From Hydractinia symbiolongicarpus (Eukaryota; Cnidaria; Hydrozoa; Anthoathecata; Hydractiniidae): a DNA stretch of 64,000 nucleotides. Below the pieces are notes generated by a model, which did no database searches, was not told the origin of the DNA, and worked only from the letters and a program-made list of their open reading frames with translations. Shown in pieces: positions 1 to 11,488 of this stretch. Position 1 is the stretch's first letter, and each line of letters starts with the position of its first letter. Made by a program: the position numbers and the translations under genes. The stretch covers positions 20,622,501 through 20,686,500 of the forward strand of contig NC_079886.1 in the NCBI RefSeq assembly GCF_029227915.1. Direction: 5' to 3'.

Positions 1-43
1 AAAAACATTTTTTCAACAATATATGATACAAAACATGAATATT

Positions 44-2391
44 TTAAACAACACCAAATCCAGTCCCTCCGAATTTAGCAGCAATCTTCAGATTATGCTC
101 AACTTTTTTTGTTGGTAGAGTGGCATTAAGTCCACATGTAGAAATTTTTGGAAAGTTGAAATCACAGTTAAAAAAAATATCAATGTTTTTATCCAAACCC
201 TTTCTGGGAATTTTATCCATTCCAGTGAATAAAAACAGTATGTCTTTAAGAGATATCTCATCATAGTTTCCATTAGCAACATCAGCTAAAAACAGCTCAC
301 AGTCACAAATGGCATTGGAAATATCACGGTGTAAATTAGAACCAATTTCTTCGACGTTGTGAAAGCATAGAATAACAAGAAGCTCATCAAGAGTTAAGAT
401 CTTTTCATCTGGCAATAAAAAAGCTTTCATAGTGTGACAATTGGATTGTAACATAAATTCTGGACATATACTTTTTAGTCCTTCTCCAAATTGTGATATT
501 GCGGCACGATTTTTCATCACTAAATAACTGATTGAAAAAACTTGCTTGTTCTGTTCGATATCAGGTACAGGAACAATGTTCAAATCAAGTAGATCTTCAT
601 TCTCGCCACTCTCAATTTTATCCAATTTATACTTGAATTCTGCATCATTTATTGGTGTTATTTTATCAGGATATGGCAAATCATACAATGCATTGAAAAT
701 GAGCTCAGAGAAACATTCGGGACCTCTTCCAACATGTATAATAGATGCACCTGTTAACTGCCCAAGCTTGTAATATACTTTTTTTAATACACCATCTGGC
801 ATTAATTTGAAACAAATTCCTTTGTCATCTCCGAAAAATACCCCAGGGATAGTGGTAAACCGTCTCATTGACAATGAGTAAAATTCGCGCAGCGGTCCAC
901 CTGCATCAGCACCGGGTTCACCTGCAAATCTGATAGCTATTTTTTCAGACGAAAGATCAAAATTTTGACGTAATAATACAGGCCAAAAACGCTGTGAATC
1001 TCGTTGTATGATGATATGCTTTGTGTTTACTTTTGGTAAATTGGTGAAGTAGCTTTCACAGTTTTGCATAAATGCGATAGAATCAGTTTCTGTTTCTTCA
1101 AACTGTGGAGTAGCATTATCAAAATTATCTGTCTCATAATTTTCCATAAAACGATTCACTTCATCATCACCAAATGCTGAACTGTCCTCTGTTGATTCTA
1201 GTTAAAGAGACAATGAGGGTGAGCCAATTGAATGTCTATATCTCACTGGTTTTTGTGTGTTTCTTGAAAAATGTCTCAATCTCAAATCACGAAGAGTAGA
1301 ATTTTCTATGTTTACATCTATGTCAGTTTTGGCAGTATTTGTCACAGCATCTGGATCGGGTGATGCTAAAAAAGTATCCTCTGTCATAATGTTGTCTGTT
1401 TGATCTGCTAGCAAAGTTGCTGTGTAACTTTCATTTTGCTCACAGCGTAGACAGCTACCAATATACGTACAAGAACAAACACTGCATATACTTCTGTCAA
1501 CAAAATTCGATCCTGGTAAGCTGGGTGGCACAGTAATTGTTGAGGTACCTTCTGCCCATGCAGATGATATTACTGTTTCTTCTGGTCCAATAATTTCTGT
1601 ATCTAATTCAAACATGCTTGAATATGACTTATTGCACAACTTTGAAAACTCCAACTTCGCAAATGATTTAGGATAGTATAAATATACTTGTATTCCTTTT
1701 TTTTTTGTCTCTACAACTCAAACCATATGTTTCTATATCAATGAAATCTTGCTCCAGAGAGTGACCGTTATAATTACCAACAAATGTTTGATCTTTCTGT
1801 GGTATATCATAGTGTTTACGTATTTCGTCATGTAGCTCAGGGTATTTTGTAGATCGATTAAATAGTGTCAAATAACTCTGGTTGTTTTTCATTGTATATT
1901 TTGATAACTTATCTTTACACTTCAATCCAACATTAACTTTGTAGGTTTCCCTTACAGTTATCGGACGGTTATGAATATCATATTTCCCAGAGTGGGCTCT
2001 TTTCAATATTTTTCTTAGTTCATCTGCCTTTTCATGATAGGACTTCTCTTCAACCACAGGGAGTGCAAATATCAGCCGATATGATAATATATCTCCATAC
2101 GCCAACCCTAGCTCCACAAGCTTTTGTTGTTCAACTTGAGGAGCCACATTATCGTCAATTTTGTTCAGGATGAACGAATTCAACAAATACTCTATACCTC
2201 TGGACTCAAGGAAAGTTTTCACCTAAACAAAACATATAGCTATTATCAAAACTGACTTGTGTGATGTGAAAGATTTTCTTAGGTCAGTGTGTTTCTTTGC
2301 CTACTATCTTCGTAGATTTGCAAAAAATAAAGCGAAATAAGCTAGCTAATTGCTTGTTTACCTTTTCAAAGCTTCCAGCTGCAGCTGCCAT
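44..2391 (-). CDS. SAM-like/HECT-domain E3 ubiquitin ligase-like gene, frame-disrupted
   Basis: The predicted product is a HECT-type ubiquitin ligase, a class that takes ubiquitin from an E2 onto a C-terminal cysteine. Exon 1 (2391-2362) reads MAAAAGSFEK and ends at a GTAAAC donor; exon 2 starts at 2222 after TTTAG, in phase 0. The first ~60 residues look SAM-like (FLESRGIEYLL ... KLVELGLAYGD). A Cys-rich patch (CSVCSCTYIGSC) lies near 1490-1440. The HECT fold begins about 1040 with the family motif GEPGADAGGPLREF, and the catalytic cysteine lies in STCGLNATLP near the C-terminus. Two interruptions exist. One is a +1 shift in an A10 run on the minus strand (1697-1706). The other is an in-frame TAA at 1204-1202, which may instead lie in a small unrecognised intron ending at CTAG (1198). 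Expanded HECT genes of this sort are common in cnidarians. The gene may be real with assembly errors, or a recent pseudogene. Confidence 0.72.
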
Positions 2392-2523
2392 TTTCTGTGA
2401 GTTCTGAGAAGTAACTTTCTAAGAATTCCGTTCTAGTGTTCCAGGGCTCTAATTTGCAGACCAGAACACTGCGCCCTTGGCCACATGCCGTTGTTTTTCG
2501 AAAATCTTCTGCGGAAGAAAAGC

Positions 2524-2740
2524 GCGGCCGCGTCATTTACCGCCTGTTTTACTTTAAAATTAACGGCAGAATAAGTGGCAAAAAGCGCGGCCGCGTATTT
2601 TAGTACCTGTTTTAACTGCCACATTCTGCGGACCAGATTTGAAAACTGGCGGTAAAACTCGCGGTGAAACACGCGGCCGCTGCTATAAAGACGCGGCCGC
2701 GCTTTTTAAAACGCGGCCGCACATAATTTCACGCGGCCGC
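2524..2740. promoter_or_regulatory. CpG-rich cluster of six NotI palindromes upstream of the HECT gene
   Basis: GCGGCCGC occurs six times, at 2524-2531, 2587-2594, 2673-2680, 2693-2700, 2713-2720 and 2733-2740. Most copies are set in a wider context such as ACGCGGCCGCG. The cluster begins ~130 bases upstream of the ATG at 2391, so promoter-proximal placement is plausible. The surroundings also repeat pieces such as CCTGTTTTA and AAAAGCGCGG, so it could be the remnant of a small repeat rather than a promoter. The function is inferred from position alone. Confidence 0.45.
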
Positions 2741-2800
2741 GTCTTTTACAGTGCGCCTATTTTAAATGAAAACAAAACGTTGTAATCAGCCACGGTACCT

Positions 2801-3400
2801 TTAAGACCGTTTTTACATATCATTTACGAATATACACAATTTATTCAAAATTTTCGACGTTTTGTCGACCAAGAAGAATTTAACTCTAAAATGCAACTTC
2901 ATTTCACATATTATATAAATATGCATATCTGTTGGAGAATTATGCTTCTAAAGTGTCACTACGAAATTCTACGTTGCAAATCTCCCTGAAAAATACATTT
3001 TCTTGTCTATTTCACAATTATGTATCTACATTGCCAAAATTTAAACGCAATGTCACTTGAAAATATGTTTAGTACGCAAAGTCTCCTTAATGACCGTTTT
3101 TACATATAATCTACAAATATACACAATATATTCAAAATTTTCGACGTTATGTCGACTAAAAAATATTTTAATCTGAAATGCATGTTCCTTTTACATTTTT
3201 TATAAATATGCATATCTGTTAAAGAATTTTGCTTCTAGGGCCTTACCAAGAATTGCAACATTGCAAATGTCCCCGAAAACTACATTTTCTTCTCTATTTA
3301 ACAAATATATACAAATTACTAAATTTTAAAGCAATGTCGTTTTGCAAAGTCCCCATAAAGACTGTTTCTACAAGTTTGCTTCTAAAGAATCACTTATCTC
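2801..3400. repeat. Diverged ~286-bp direct tandem repeat (two units plus part of a third)
   Basis: Unit 1 starts at 2801 (TTAAGACCGTTTTTACATAT). Unit 2 starts at 3087 (TTAATGACCGTTTTTACATA), and a shortened third unit starts near 3355. Each unit holds the ordered landmarks TTCGACGTT.TGTCGAC, AAATATGCATATCTGTT, ATT.TGCTTCTA and TACATTTTCTT. Copies differ by many substitutions, so the duplication is old. No coding potential is seen. Confidence 0.75.
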
Positions 3401-3539
3401 AATTTCTCATTAAGTTTTTTGCCAACTTCTCGCATTCTTTTTTAGCAGCATTTTATAACAATAATAGAAAACACACAATTGTTTTTACGATTATTATAAA
3501 CTCGTAAAAGCAGAAATGAAGATTGTGTAAATGGAACTT

Positions 3540-6456
3540 AGCAAAGTGAATACACTGGAAATTGTTCCCTCACTTATTATTTGCAGTTTCGTGGCAGCGC
3601 ACATATTTTTCACACGAACAATAAATACTACCATATTTGTTGTTTATTGAACCCTTTTAGCGTGATAATTTGGACTTCGTATAAAAAGGAAATTATGGCC
3701 ACAAAAACGATTCGCTATTAATCACACAACGTCAAAACTACACAAATAGTCAACCGTGGCGGTGACAAGTGGTACTTCAACTGAAGGTTCGAGTCGTTTT
3801 ATTGTTCTTGGAGGCAACATGTTGCGATTTTTAAGAATAACCCTGCAAATGAAATATCATGAAATCTATATTTTGGTTGATAATAATATCGTGCATACTT
3901 TTATTATCACATTTATACTGCCTGCAGAATTAATTAAGTTTAACGAAATTTAGCCTGGAAAGTTTTCAAAAAGATTTTTTTCATATTCCTTTAAATCTGT
4001 ATTAAGTTTTTGCATTCGTGTACTTTGTAATGTAAACTGACAATAACTGATAGATCTAAAAAACTTCGTTAGTATAAGAAGGAGATCATTTAAAAATTTA
4101 TAAGTTTTGGTACATGACTGTAAAAAGATGAAAACGGATGAAACATTTTCGTTTTTACACAATTATGTTTTCATTTAAATCCGGACACTTTCTTTGACTC
4201 CGTGTGTAACTGTGCAAAAGGAAACAAAGTATTATCATATTAATGAGATTCTGTAACATGTGTTTTTTCAAACATTTTTTTTCTAACATCATTTTTTTTC
4301 AAACATTTCTATTTATTTTCGATTATTACTAGTAATTTTTCTATTACGTAATTCAATTAACCATAAACTAGATGTTGTAAAAATATATAAATAGTTAACA
4401 ACGTGAACAGAAGAAAAGAAATGATAAAAACCTGTTGATTATAAAGACAAGTACAGATGTTGTGAAAGTTATCATAATGGCCACTGCGGGTTTTGTCGTT
4501 GTACAAGTTGTGATTCTACAAAGCGAAAAGGACAGTATTTGCTTATTATTTAGGTTTAAGTACTTTTAAACACACATTTATTTAGCTGCTAGAAATCATG
4601 GAAATACAGAAAGAACACACACGCAGGTTGAGATCAAAGACACGGGAGATTACGACAAATTATCCAACTAATTACATCTCGTCGCGGTTTAGCCAAAGCG
4701 TTAAAGATTGACACTCATACAGATCCTAAAAAGCAAGACTACTGCTACTGATTCGATGAAAATTTATAAAGATGGAATGTAAAGGTACGCGTGTACTCTT
4801 GTATAGATGATTGAAACTTGCTTTAAAGAGTTTACATAAAAAACGGTTTTTTTAAAAATTTTACTGCCATAAGACAGAATTTATCAGAACTGGTTGGAAG
4901 TAGATGACTATTTATCTCAACTGTAGAAATGCAAGTTTTTTTCCACAAAAGCTTCTAATTTTGTAGAGCAACGAAAGTCTTTTCCTGTAATACAACGGTT
5001 TTCAGTAAAGCTGAACCGCGGCTGATTTCCGCAAACACTTTTGTGTGAACTCGATTACTAATATTCATGAATTTGAAGCATATTGGTTATTATTACCAAT
5101 TGGTTAACCAGCAAATTATATTTAATGGGTGTTTAGGATCTTTTCTTTAATAAAAATGCGAAAAGGAATATGTATTTTACTACTAAGTAAATTTTAGCCA
5201 AATGATGTAGGAAATTCGACAATCGATTAGTCGCGTCGCGTTTTGTGAGTGTAACGGTTTAAAAAAATACCTTGCTGTAATGAAATTTGCGCAATCTGAA
5301 AGTGTGATTGCCCCAAATTGACTGTGCACGAATTTCAATTCATATATTATTTTTCGAGCATAAACATTATTATAAGCTGTACCACTTCAAACTGATCAAG
5401 CCTTATGCGAAAGCTGAACACGTTTCTTTTTCCAATATACATTTAATTTTACTAGACCTATTACGATAATCGTTAGACAAAATTGTTTTTCGATGTTGTG
5501 AAGTCGTCACCACACTGTCATGGGTTAAATGTTTTTACCCGGTCTTAACAGGTGAACGCATTCATTTTGGTTAATTTTCTCTGTAAAAAGCTGTGCAGGA
5601 AAACAGAATTAATAGAGAATGAATAGAGATGTCAATATGTCAAAAAAGGAACTATTAATGATGAAAATGCATACGTACGATATGAAACCATATGAAACCC
5701 TCTATTTCCCTCAAGTTTATGGATGTCTCCTAACTGGTGTGTACGAATATACCTTGTAATTAGTCGTATCAACTAGTTGTTTGGTTACCGATTAATTACA
5801 AGTGTTTCTTTTTCCACCATGTGTTCATGTAACTAGTTGTTTCGCATAGTTATTATACACTGTTGTTTCTATGTATTATACCCATTTGTTGTTGCTTGTA
5901 ACACTGATTTATGTTGCAAATATACCAATAACGATATGTAGGTACATCTAGCAAGCAGCCTAGGCTAGTTTGTTGCAATACATACTCAGTTTTTATATTA
6001 ATTTTTTAGACACCTGTCTGGCAAATTCCTCGGTCTCATACCACCCAAAAACTTAAATATACGATATTACTTAAAACTGCTCATCCAATTTATATTATTT
6101 GTAAATCAAGTGGGCGATAAATGATCTACAACAAAGTCCTATTATATATAAGATTGTATGCGTAATTAATATTACTCAGTACACATGCAGCGATATAAAT
6201 GACCGTTTACTTGTTTGCATGGTGACAAGAGGATCAGTTATTTATATGTTTAGGCCAAAATGATATATTTGTACTCTGGAAATCTAGCTTTATATACAAT
6301 CTCTCAAAGGCTCTGTACTTAGAAACTTGTTTTCTTTTTCTTCATCTATTGCGTACAAAGGGAATGAGTGATGAATGCGTGTACCTTTAGGGCCAATTGA
6401 TTTTCAATTTAATTAAATATTTGGTGTAGTTACATTTCTCCTATAAAATTAAAGGA
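3540..6456. other. AT-rich intergenic stretch without a convincing gene
   Basis: There is no long reading frame and no recognisable domain. Around 4590-4745 a short stretch reads like a broken coding fragment (for example RRGLAKALKIDTHTDPK in one frame), but it is interrupted on all sides and I cannot assign it. The rest is AT-rich single-copy-looking sequence that serves as the target of the Gypsy insertion at 6462. Confidence 0.5.
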
Positions 6457-6461
6457 CTCTG
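6457..6461. repeat. 5' target-site duplication CTCTG
   Basis: CTCTG immediately precedes the 5' LTR and recurs at 11345-11349 directly after the 3' LTR. Five base pairs is the usual duplication length for Ty3/Gypsy integrases. Removing the element rejoins GGACTCTG to TATATTAG. Confidence 0.9.
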
Positions 6462-6628
6462 TGTAATATATTTTACTAGGTATATATCGGATGCCGTGAG
6501 TTTCGGCTCGCTCTCTAAACACGATCCAAGATGGTGTCACAGCATCTGATATCAGACTTTATGTTTATATGTGATTAGCTTCTTTTATCAGAAGAATACT
6601 CTTTATCTGATGATAGACAACTACTACA
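6462..6628 (+). repeat. 5' LTR of the Gypsy element
   Basis: This 167-bp repeat begins TGTAATATATTTTACTAGG and ends GACAACTACTACA. It matches 11178-11344 without a difference that I can see. It should carry the promoter and polyadenylation signals. The sequence right after it (AATTGGCGACGAGGATTCC, from 6629) is where the tRNA primer-binding site should lie, but I could not assign the tRNA. Confidence 0.95.
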
Positions 6629-6841
6629 AATTGGCGACGAGGATTCCAAGAACTCATGGAGAGGTATATTTCATAATTACAAAGCAATCTCGCGTGAAAC
6701 AAGACGTGTGAATTTTCGAATCAAAACAACAAATTTTGTTGACTCTTACTGTGCGAAAGGAAACTTTGCTAGGCTGTCCTTTGTAATTTCAAGCGATAGT
6801 TATACTTGTGCGCGCGCTCTGAGCATTTCTGTGCAGCTAGC

Positions 6842-9800
6842 ATGTCCGTTTTGCAACTTCCAGCCATACCACCCTTTGACCCAAATGGAGAACCGACTTC
6901 AGTTGGTCAACGATGGACGAAATGGCAGACCAGTCTTAAATACTACATACTAGCAAGTGGAGTTAGGGATGATGAAAGAAAGAGGGCAATTTTACTCCAC
7001 ATGATTGGACCTAAATGCCAGGAAATATTTGAAACTTTCTCTGATCCTGGAACAACATTTGAAGAAGCCCTCCATAAATTTGATGAACATTTTTCAGTCA
7101 AAAAGAACATACCTTTCGAAAGGCATAAATTTCACCAAGCCTCACAACAAGTAGGGGAAAGTACGGATCAATTCATTACCCGTCTACGACAACTTTCCTT
7201 ATATTGTGAATATGGATCAGAAACTGACAATGAAATCCGAGACATGGTCATAGCAAAAACATCGAATATTAAATTCCGCAAACGTTTACTTATGGAAACT
7301 GATTTGAATCTCCAGAAAACACAGGACCTTGGACGACTTTTTGAATCTGCAGAACACCAAAACAAAGAAATAGCTAATGGTAAACAAACACAACATGACA
7401 CTGAAGAAGAAAGCTCTGAACAAATCAACAAACTACATGGGCGTAGACCACCTCATCGTAGCCATAGGAAACACAATGCACCACCACATCGGAACAACCC
7501 AACCAAATCATTCAACAAACCAGAATGTGGTCGCTGTGGTATGAAGAACCACAAAAGTCATGAATGTCGGAGATCAAGAGATAAAACATGTAACAAATGT
7601 GGTATTAAAGGACATTTTGCAAAAATGTGCCGCACCAAAAATAAACAGCAAGTTCATCAAACCAACCATGAAAACTCTGATGACGAAGATGAGGATATCT
7701 ACCTATACAAGATGAACACTACGAAGTCAAATAACTTCCCCGTTCTAGTAAACAATAGCGAAATGACTGCTATCATTGATTCTGGAAGCACAACAAATAT
7801 CATCGATTTTCGAACCTATAAACGCTTATTCAGCAACATCCAGCTTCAGAAATCCAATGCCCGAATCTACCCATACAATGCTACTAAGAAGCTCCCAATC
7901 ACTGGTACCTTCAAAGCTACAGTTGCAGCAAATCACCATAAAATACTAGCAAAATTCTACGTAATACCTGGTCAAGGAGGCAATTTACTTGGTCACAAAA
8001 CAGCTGAGCAGCTAGATCTATTACGAATTGGACCAGCTACAACACCCATCAACCATAGAACATTCCAGTTAGGTAGCAGAAGTCTGTCAAAAGGCATACC
8101 AGTATCAACAGAACAAGTCCTCAACAAAAACAACAAGGTATTCAAAGGAATGGGAAAACTTAACAACTTCAAACAGAAACTCCATATTGATCCAGATGTC
8201 ACCCCCATCCAGCAACCAACTAGGAGACTGCCGTTTCACACCAGAAAGAAAGTTGAAGCAGAGCTCGATAGACTGCTGAAATTAGATATCATTGAGCCAG
8301 TTAATGGACCAACTTCGTGGGTTTCACCAATTGTCGCAGTACCTAAGAAAAATGGCAAAATTAGATTGTGTGTGGACATGCGCAGAGCAAACACTGCCAT
8401 TATCAGAGAGAAGCATCCTATTCCAAAACTGGAAGAAATCCTACCATTATTAAATGGAGCCACTGTCTTCTCAAAAATTGACCTGCGAGAAGGCTACCAT
8501 CAAATTGAGTTAGCCGAAGAAAGCAGAAACATTACTGCCTTCATTACCCATAAAGGAATTTTCAGATACAAGCGTCTCATATATGGTATTTCAAGTGCCT
8601 TTGAACATTTTCAGAAAAATATTGAAATGGTAATTGCTGATTGTGAAGGGGCAAAGAACATCTCTGATGATATTTTTATCTGGGGAAAAACACAAGCTGA
8701 GCATGACCGCAATCTCGATAAGGTTCTTCGTAATCTTTCTGAGAATGGCCTGCGTGTCAACCCAGAAAAATGTGAGTTTAGCAAGAATAAAATTTTATTT
8801 AGTGGATATACTCTCACAACAGATGGCATATCTCCAGACCCTTCCAAAGTCACTGCAGTCAACAAATTCAAAACACCAACAACATCGACAGAAGTCAGAT
8901 CCTTTCTTGGTCTAGTAAATTATTGCAGTCAGTTCATCAAAGACTACAGTACATTATCAGCTCCACTGAGGAAACTCACCAAGAAAAATACACCATTCAT
9001 ATGGACAGATCTTGAACAGAAATCATTTGATTTACTCAAAGAAAAACTTTGCACTTCTGAAACTATGGCATTTTACAATCCTGAGGCGGAAACAGACATA
9101 ATTGTTGATGCAAGTCCGTATGGTCTTGGTGCCATACTTACACAGAAACAGAAAGATGGAAACTTCAAGCCGGTAGCATATGGAAGTAGAGCATTAACAC
9201 CTGTTGAACAGAGATACTCACAAACAGAACGAGAAGCTCTTGCAGTTGCCTTTGGCTGCACACACTTTCACTTTTTCATATATGACCGTGACTTCGATAT
9301 CACCACTGATCACAAGAGTCTTTTGCACGTAATGTCACCAACTTCCACATCTCCACCACCGAGGATCCAGAGATGGCTTCTTCGCATACAAGGGTATAAC
9401 TACAAATTAAAATACATTTCTGGTGCCAAAAATGCTGCTGACATACTATCAAGAGACCCTGTTTGTACAGACAGTGAAGGAGAAACTGACGACTCAATTG
9501 AATCCTTTATCAACTTTACAGCAGCAGAAGCAGTACCTAAAAGCTGCAATATCGAAGAGATACAAGATGAAACTGCAAAAGACATCATTCTTCAAAAAGT
9601 CACCAAAGCCATTAACTCGAAGGCCTGGCCAAAAGATTCTGCTTTGAATCCATACAGACATGCAAAGCATGAGTTATCCTTTGTGAATAACATTTTACTC
9701 AAAGGACAACGAATTGTCATCCCAAGCACTCTACAACAGAAAATGTTGCAGATAGCACATGCTACGCATCAAGGAACAACCAAAACTAAACTACTATTAC

Positions 9801-10942
9801 GTGAAAAAGTTTGGTGGCCGCTGATGAACAAACAAATCGAAGATCTAACACTTACCTGTCATGCCTGCCAAGTAACTGCACCCTCCACCACCAGGCATGA
9901 ACCGTCACAACCAACAGAAATTCCCAAACAACCTTGGAACACTATTGCAATGGACATTCAAGGCCCTTATCCCTCTGGTGACAACCTGTTAGTTTTGATT
10001 GATTACAGATCCAGATACCCAATAGTTTCTTCTATCAAGAACACTGGTGTGCAAAACATAATAAATGTTATGAAGCGAACCTTTAGTATTTTTGGTTATC
10101 CAAAAACAATTGTAACTGACAATGGTTCACAATTCACGTCCTTCAAATTCAGCCGATACCTTCAACAACATGGTATAAAACACCGGCGTACAACTCCATA
10201 CTGGCCACAAGCTAATGGTGAGGTTGAGAGATTTAACCGCACATTGAAGCGACACAATCAAACTGCTGTCATCACTGGAAAGGATTGGCGTAAAACTCTT
10301 GACACATTCCTTTTGAGTTACCGAACCACACCTCATACCGTAACTAAAGTTCCACCTGCAACACTGATGTTCGGTAGACCGCTAACGAATGATCTTCCTG
10401 ACGTTAGTCAACTTGTGAAAAGCAACAGTGAATTGGATATAGAAGTAAACAAGAATGATGAAAAGCACAAACAGAAATCCAAGGAAAACACCGACCAGAA
10501 CCGCAAGGCAAAAACTGTCACTTTTGAAGTCGGACAAAAGGTATTGTTGAAAAATCTTACCGACAACAAAAACAAACTTTCACCGCCCTGGTTAAAGGAA
10601 GTCTTCACCATCATTAAAGTATACAAACGAAGCATCATGGTTCGAAACAAGGAAGGAAAAACGTTTCTACGAGCAAACGGACACGCGAAACTGTATAGAT
10701 CTGCGAAGGGTAAGCAATCGAGTGTTTCTAACGCGCGAAACAGGGCAGACCCTTGTACCTGCTCAAGCAATGCGAATTTTGATGAGAACCAACAATCTAA
10801 ACCGAATGATGGCCATAACAAAGAAGAAGATCTATACGAAAAGAAAAACCACAAGAACGGTGCAAAAACCTACCCGAAACGACAAAGAAAAACTACAGAG
10901 CGTTACGTCATCATCAATCCGAAGCGCAAGAAGAAGACTTAG
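6842..10942 (+). CDS. Gag-Pol polyprotein of the Ty3/Gypsy element (1,366 aa)
   Basis: A single ORF encodes Gag and Pol without a frameshift. The frame is open upstream to 6806, but the first ATG is at 6842 (MSVLQLPAIPPF). A capsid-like Gag (~1-190) is followed by two CX2CX4HX4C zinc knuckles (residues 229-242 and 250-263). The aspartic protease has DSGS at 313. Reverse transcriptase has SDD at ~608-610 in place of the common YXDD. RNase H starts with VDAS at ~756. Integrase has an HXXH...CXXC zinc motif from ~973 and catalytic D1038, D1093 and E1129, the last two spaced D35E. A basic tail (KRKKK) ends the protein. All key catalytic residues I can check are present, so the protein could be active. 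The lineage within Ty3/Gypsy was not determined. Confidence 0.96.
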   Translation: MSVLQLPAIPPFDPNGEPTSVGQRWTKWQTSLKYYILASGVRDDERKRAILLHMIGPKCQEIFETFSDPGTTFEEALHKFDEHFSVKKNIPFERHKFHQASQQVGESTDQFITRLRQLSLYCEYGSETDNEIRDMVIAKTSNIKFRKRLLMETDLNLQKTQDLGRLFESAEHQNKEIANGKQTQHDTEEESSEQINKLHGRRPPHRSHRKHNAPPHRNNPTKSFNKPECGRCGMKNHKSHECRRSRDKTCNKCGIKGHFAKMCRTKNKQQVHQTNHENSDDEDEDIYLYKMNTTKSNNFPVLVNNSEMTAIIDSGSTTNIIDFRTYKRLFSNIQLQKSNARIYPYNATKKLPITGTFKATVAANHHKILAKFYVIPGQGGNLLGHKTAEQLDLLRIGPATTPINHRTFQLGSRSLSKGIPVSTEQVLNKNNKVFKGMGKLNNFKQKLHIDPDVTPIQQPTRRLPFHTRKKVEAELDRLLKLDIIEPVNGPTSWVSPIVAVPKKNGKIRLCVDMRRANTAIIREKHPIPKLEEILPLLNGATVFSKIDLREGYHQIELAEESRNITAFITHKGIFRYKRLIYGISSAFEHFQKNIEMVIADCEGAKNISDDIFIWGKTQAEHDRNLDKVLRNLSENGLRVNPEKCEFSKNKILFSGYTLTTDGISPDPSKVTAVNKFKTPTTSTEVRSFLGLVNYCSQFIKDYSTLSAPLRKLTKKNTPFIWTDLEQKSFDLLKEKLCTSETMAFYNPEAETDIIVDASPYGLGAILTQKQKDGNFKPVAYGSRALTPVEQRYSQTEREALAVAFGCTHFHFFIYDRDFDITTDHKSLLHVMSPTSTSPPPRIQRWLLRIQGYNYKLKYISGAKNAADILSRDPVCTDSEGETDDSIESFINFTAAEAVPKSCNIEEIQDETAKDIILQKVTKAINSKAWPKDSALNPYRHAKHELSFVNNILLKGQRIVIPSTLQQKMLQIAHATHQGTTKTKLLLREKVWWPLMNKQIEDLTLTCHACQVTAPSTTRHEPSQPTEIPKQPWNTIAMDIQGPYPSGDNLLVLIDYRSRYPIVSSIKNTGVQNIINVMKRTFSIFGYPKTIVTDNGSQFTSFKFSRYLQQHGIKHRRTTPYWPQANGEVERFNRTLKRHNQTAVITGKDWRKTLDTFLLSYRTTPHTVTKVPPATLMFGRPLTNDLPDVSQLVKSNSELDIEVNKNDEKHKQKSKENTDQNRKAKTVTFEVGQKVLLKNLTDNKNKLSPPWLKEVFTIIKVYKRSIMVRNKEGKTFLRANGHAKLYRSAKGKQSSVSNARNRADPCTCSSNANFDENQQSKPNDGHNKEEDLYEKKNHKNGAKTYPKRQRKTTERYVIINPKRKKKT

Positions 10943-11162
10943 AGAAAAAATAAGAACGATAACAAGATAATGATAACAAGAACGATAATGATAAACGATG
11001 TATATATATAGCAGACGAACGATACGATGTATATAGTAAAAGACCGATGTGTATAGCTGAAGAACAAAAACGTTTTATGTACGTGCAGAGGAACTGAGTT
11101 GAAAAGCAAATATGTGAACATGTTATAAAACAAACAATCAAGAAATCAACAACAATAACTTC
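10943..11162 (+). other. Gypsy 3' untranslated stretch
   Basis: The short non-coding segment between the gag-pol stop and the polypurine tract is purine-rich and locally repetitive (AACGATA and GATGTATATA repeats around 10960-11050). No envelope or accessory ORF is seen. Confidence 0.7.
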
Positions 11163-11176
11163 GAGAAAAAGAGGGA
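11163..11176 (+). promoter_or_regulatory. Polypurine tract priming plus-strand synthesis
   Basis: GAGAAAAAGAGGGA is a pure purine run ending one base before the 3' LTR (TGTAAT at 11178). This is the standard position of the plus-strand primer in LTR retrotransposons. Confidence 0.88.
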
Positions 11177-11177
11177 T

Positions 11178-11344
11178 TGTAATATATTTTACTAGGTATA
11201 TATCGGATGCCGTGAGTTTCGGCTCGCTCTCTAAACACGATCCAAGATGGTGTCACAGCATCTGATATCAGACTTTATGTTTATATGTGATTAGCTTCTT
11301 TTATCAGAAGAATACTCTTTATCTGATGATAGACAACTACTACA
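11178..11344 (+). repeat. 3' LTR of the Gypsy element
   Basis: It has the same 167-bp sequence as 6462-6628 and is followed by the target duplication CTCTG at 11345-11349. Confidence 0.95.
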
Positions 11345-11488
11345 CTCTGTATATTAGACACCAGTCTCATCTCCCTATGAAACGCTCCTAATAAATAAAC
11401 TCTGTGCAGGAGTGCAAAGGGTTGGTTAAAAAAAACCTGCATGTTCATTGCATCATATTTGATCGCAAAAGAATAGTGGAAAAAAAAT

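Larger units (their letters stand above)
6462..11344 (+). mobile_element. Complete Ty3/Gypsy LTR retrotransposon
   Basis: The element has two 167-bp LTRs (6462-6628, 11178-11344), both starting TG and ending CA and identical by eye. It is flanked by the 5-bp target duplication CTCTG (6457-6461 and 11345-11349). One long gag-pol ORF has the domain order Gag, zinc knuckles, protease, reverse transcriptase, RNase H, integrase, which defines Ty3/Gypsy. A polypurine tract abuts the 3' LTR. Identical LTRs and an open ORF indicate a recent insertion. No envelope-like ORF is present. Confidence 0.97.

Noticed and set aside
1198-1250. A 49-base intron (GTGAGA to CTAG) removing the HECT in-frame stop
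   Set aside because: The borders look good but the reading phases do not match, so this exact intron cannot restore the frame. Another donor remains possible.
4590-4745. Coding-like fragment (RRGLAKALKIDTHTDPK)
   Set aside because: It is interrupted by stops in every frame and has no recognisable family; kept only as a note in the intergenic entry.
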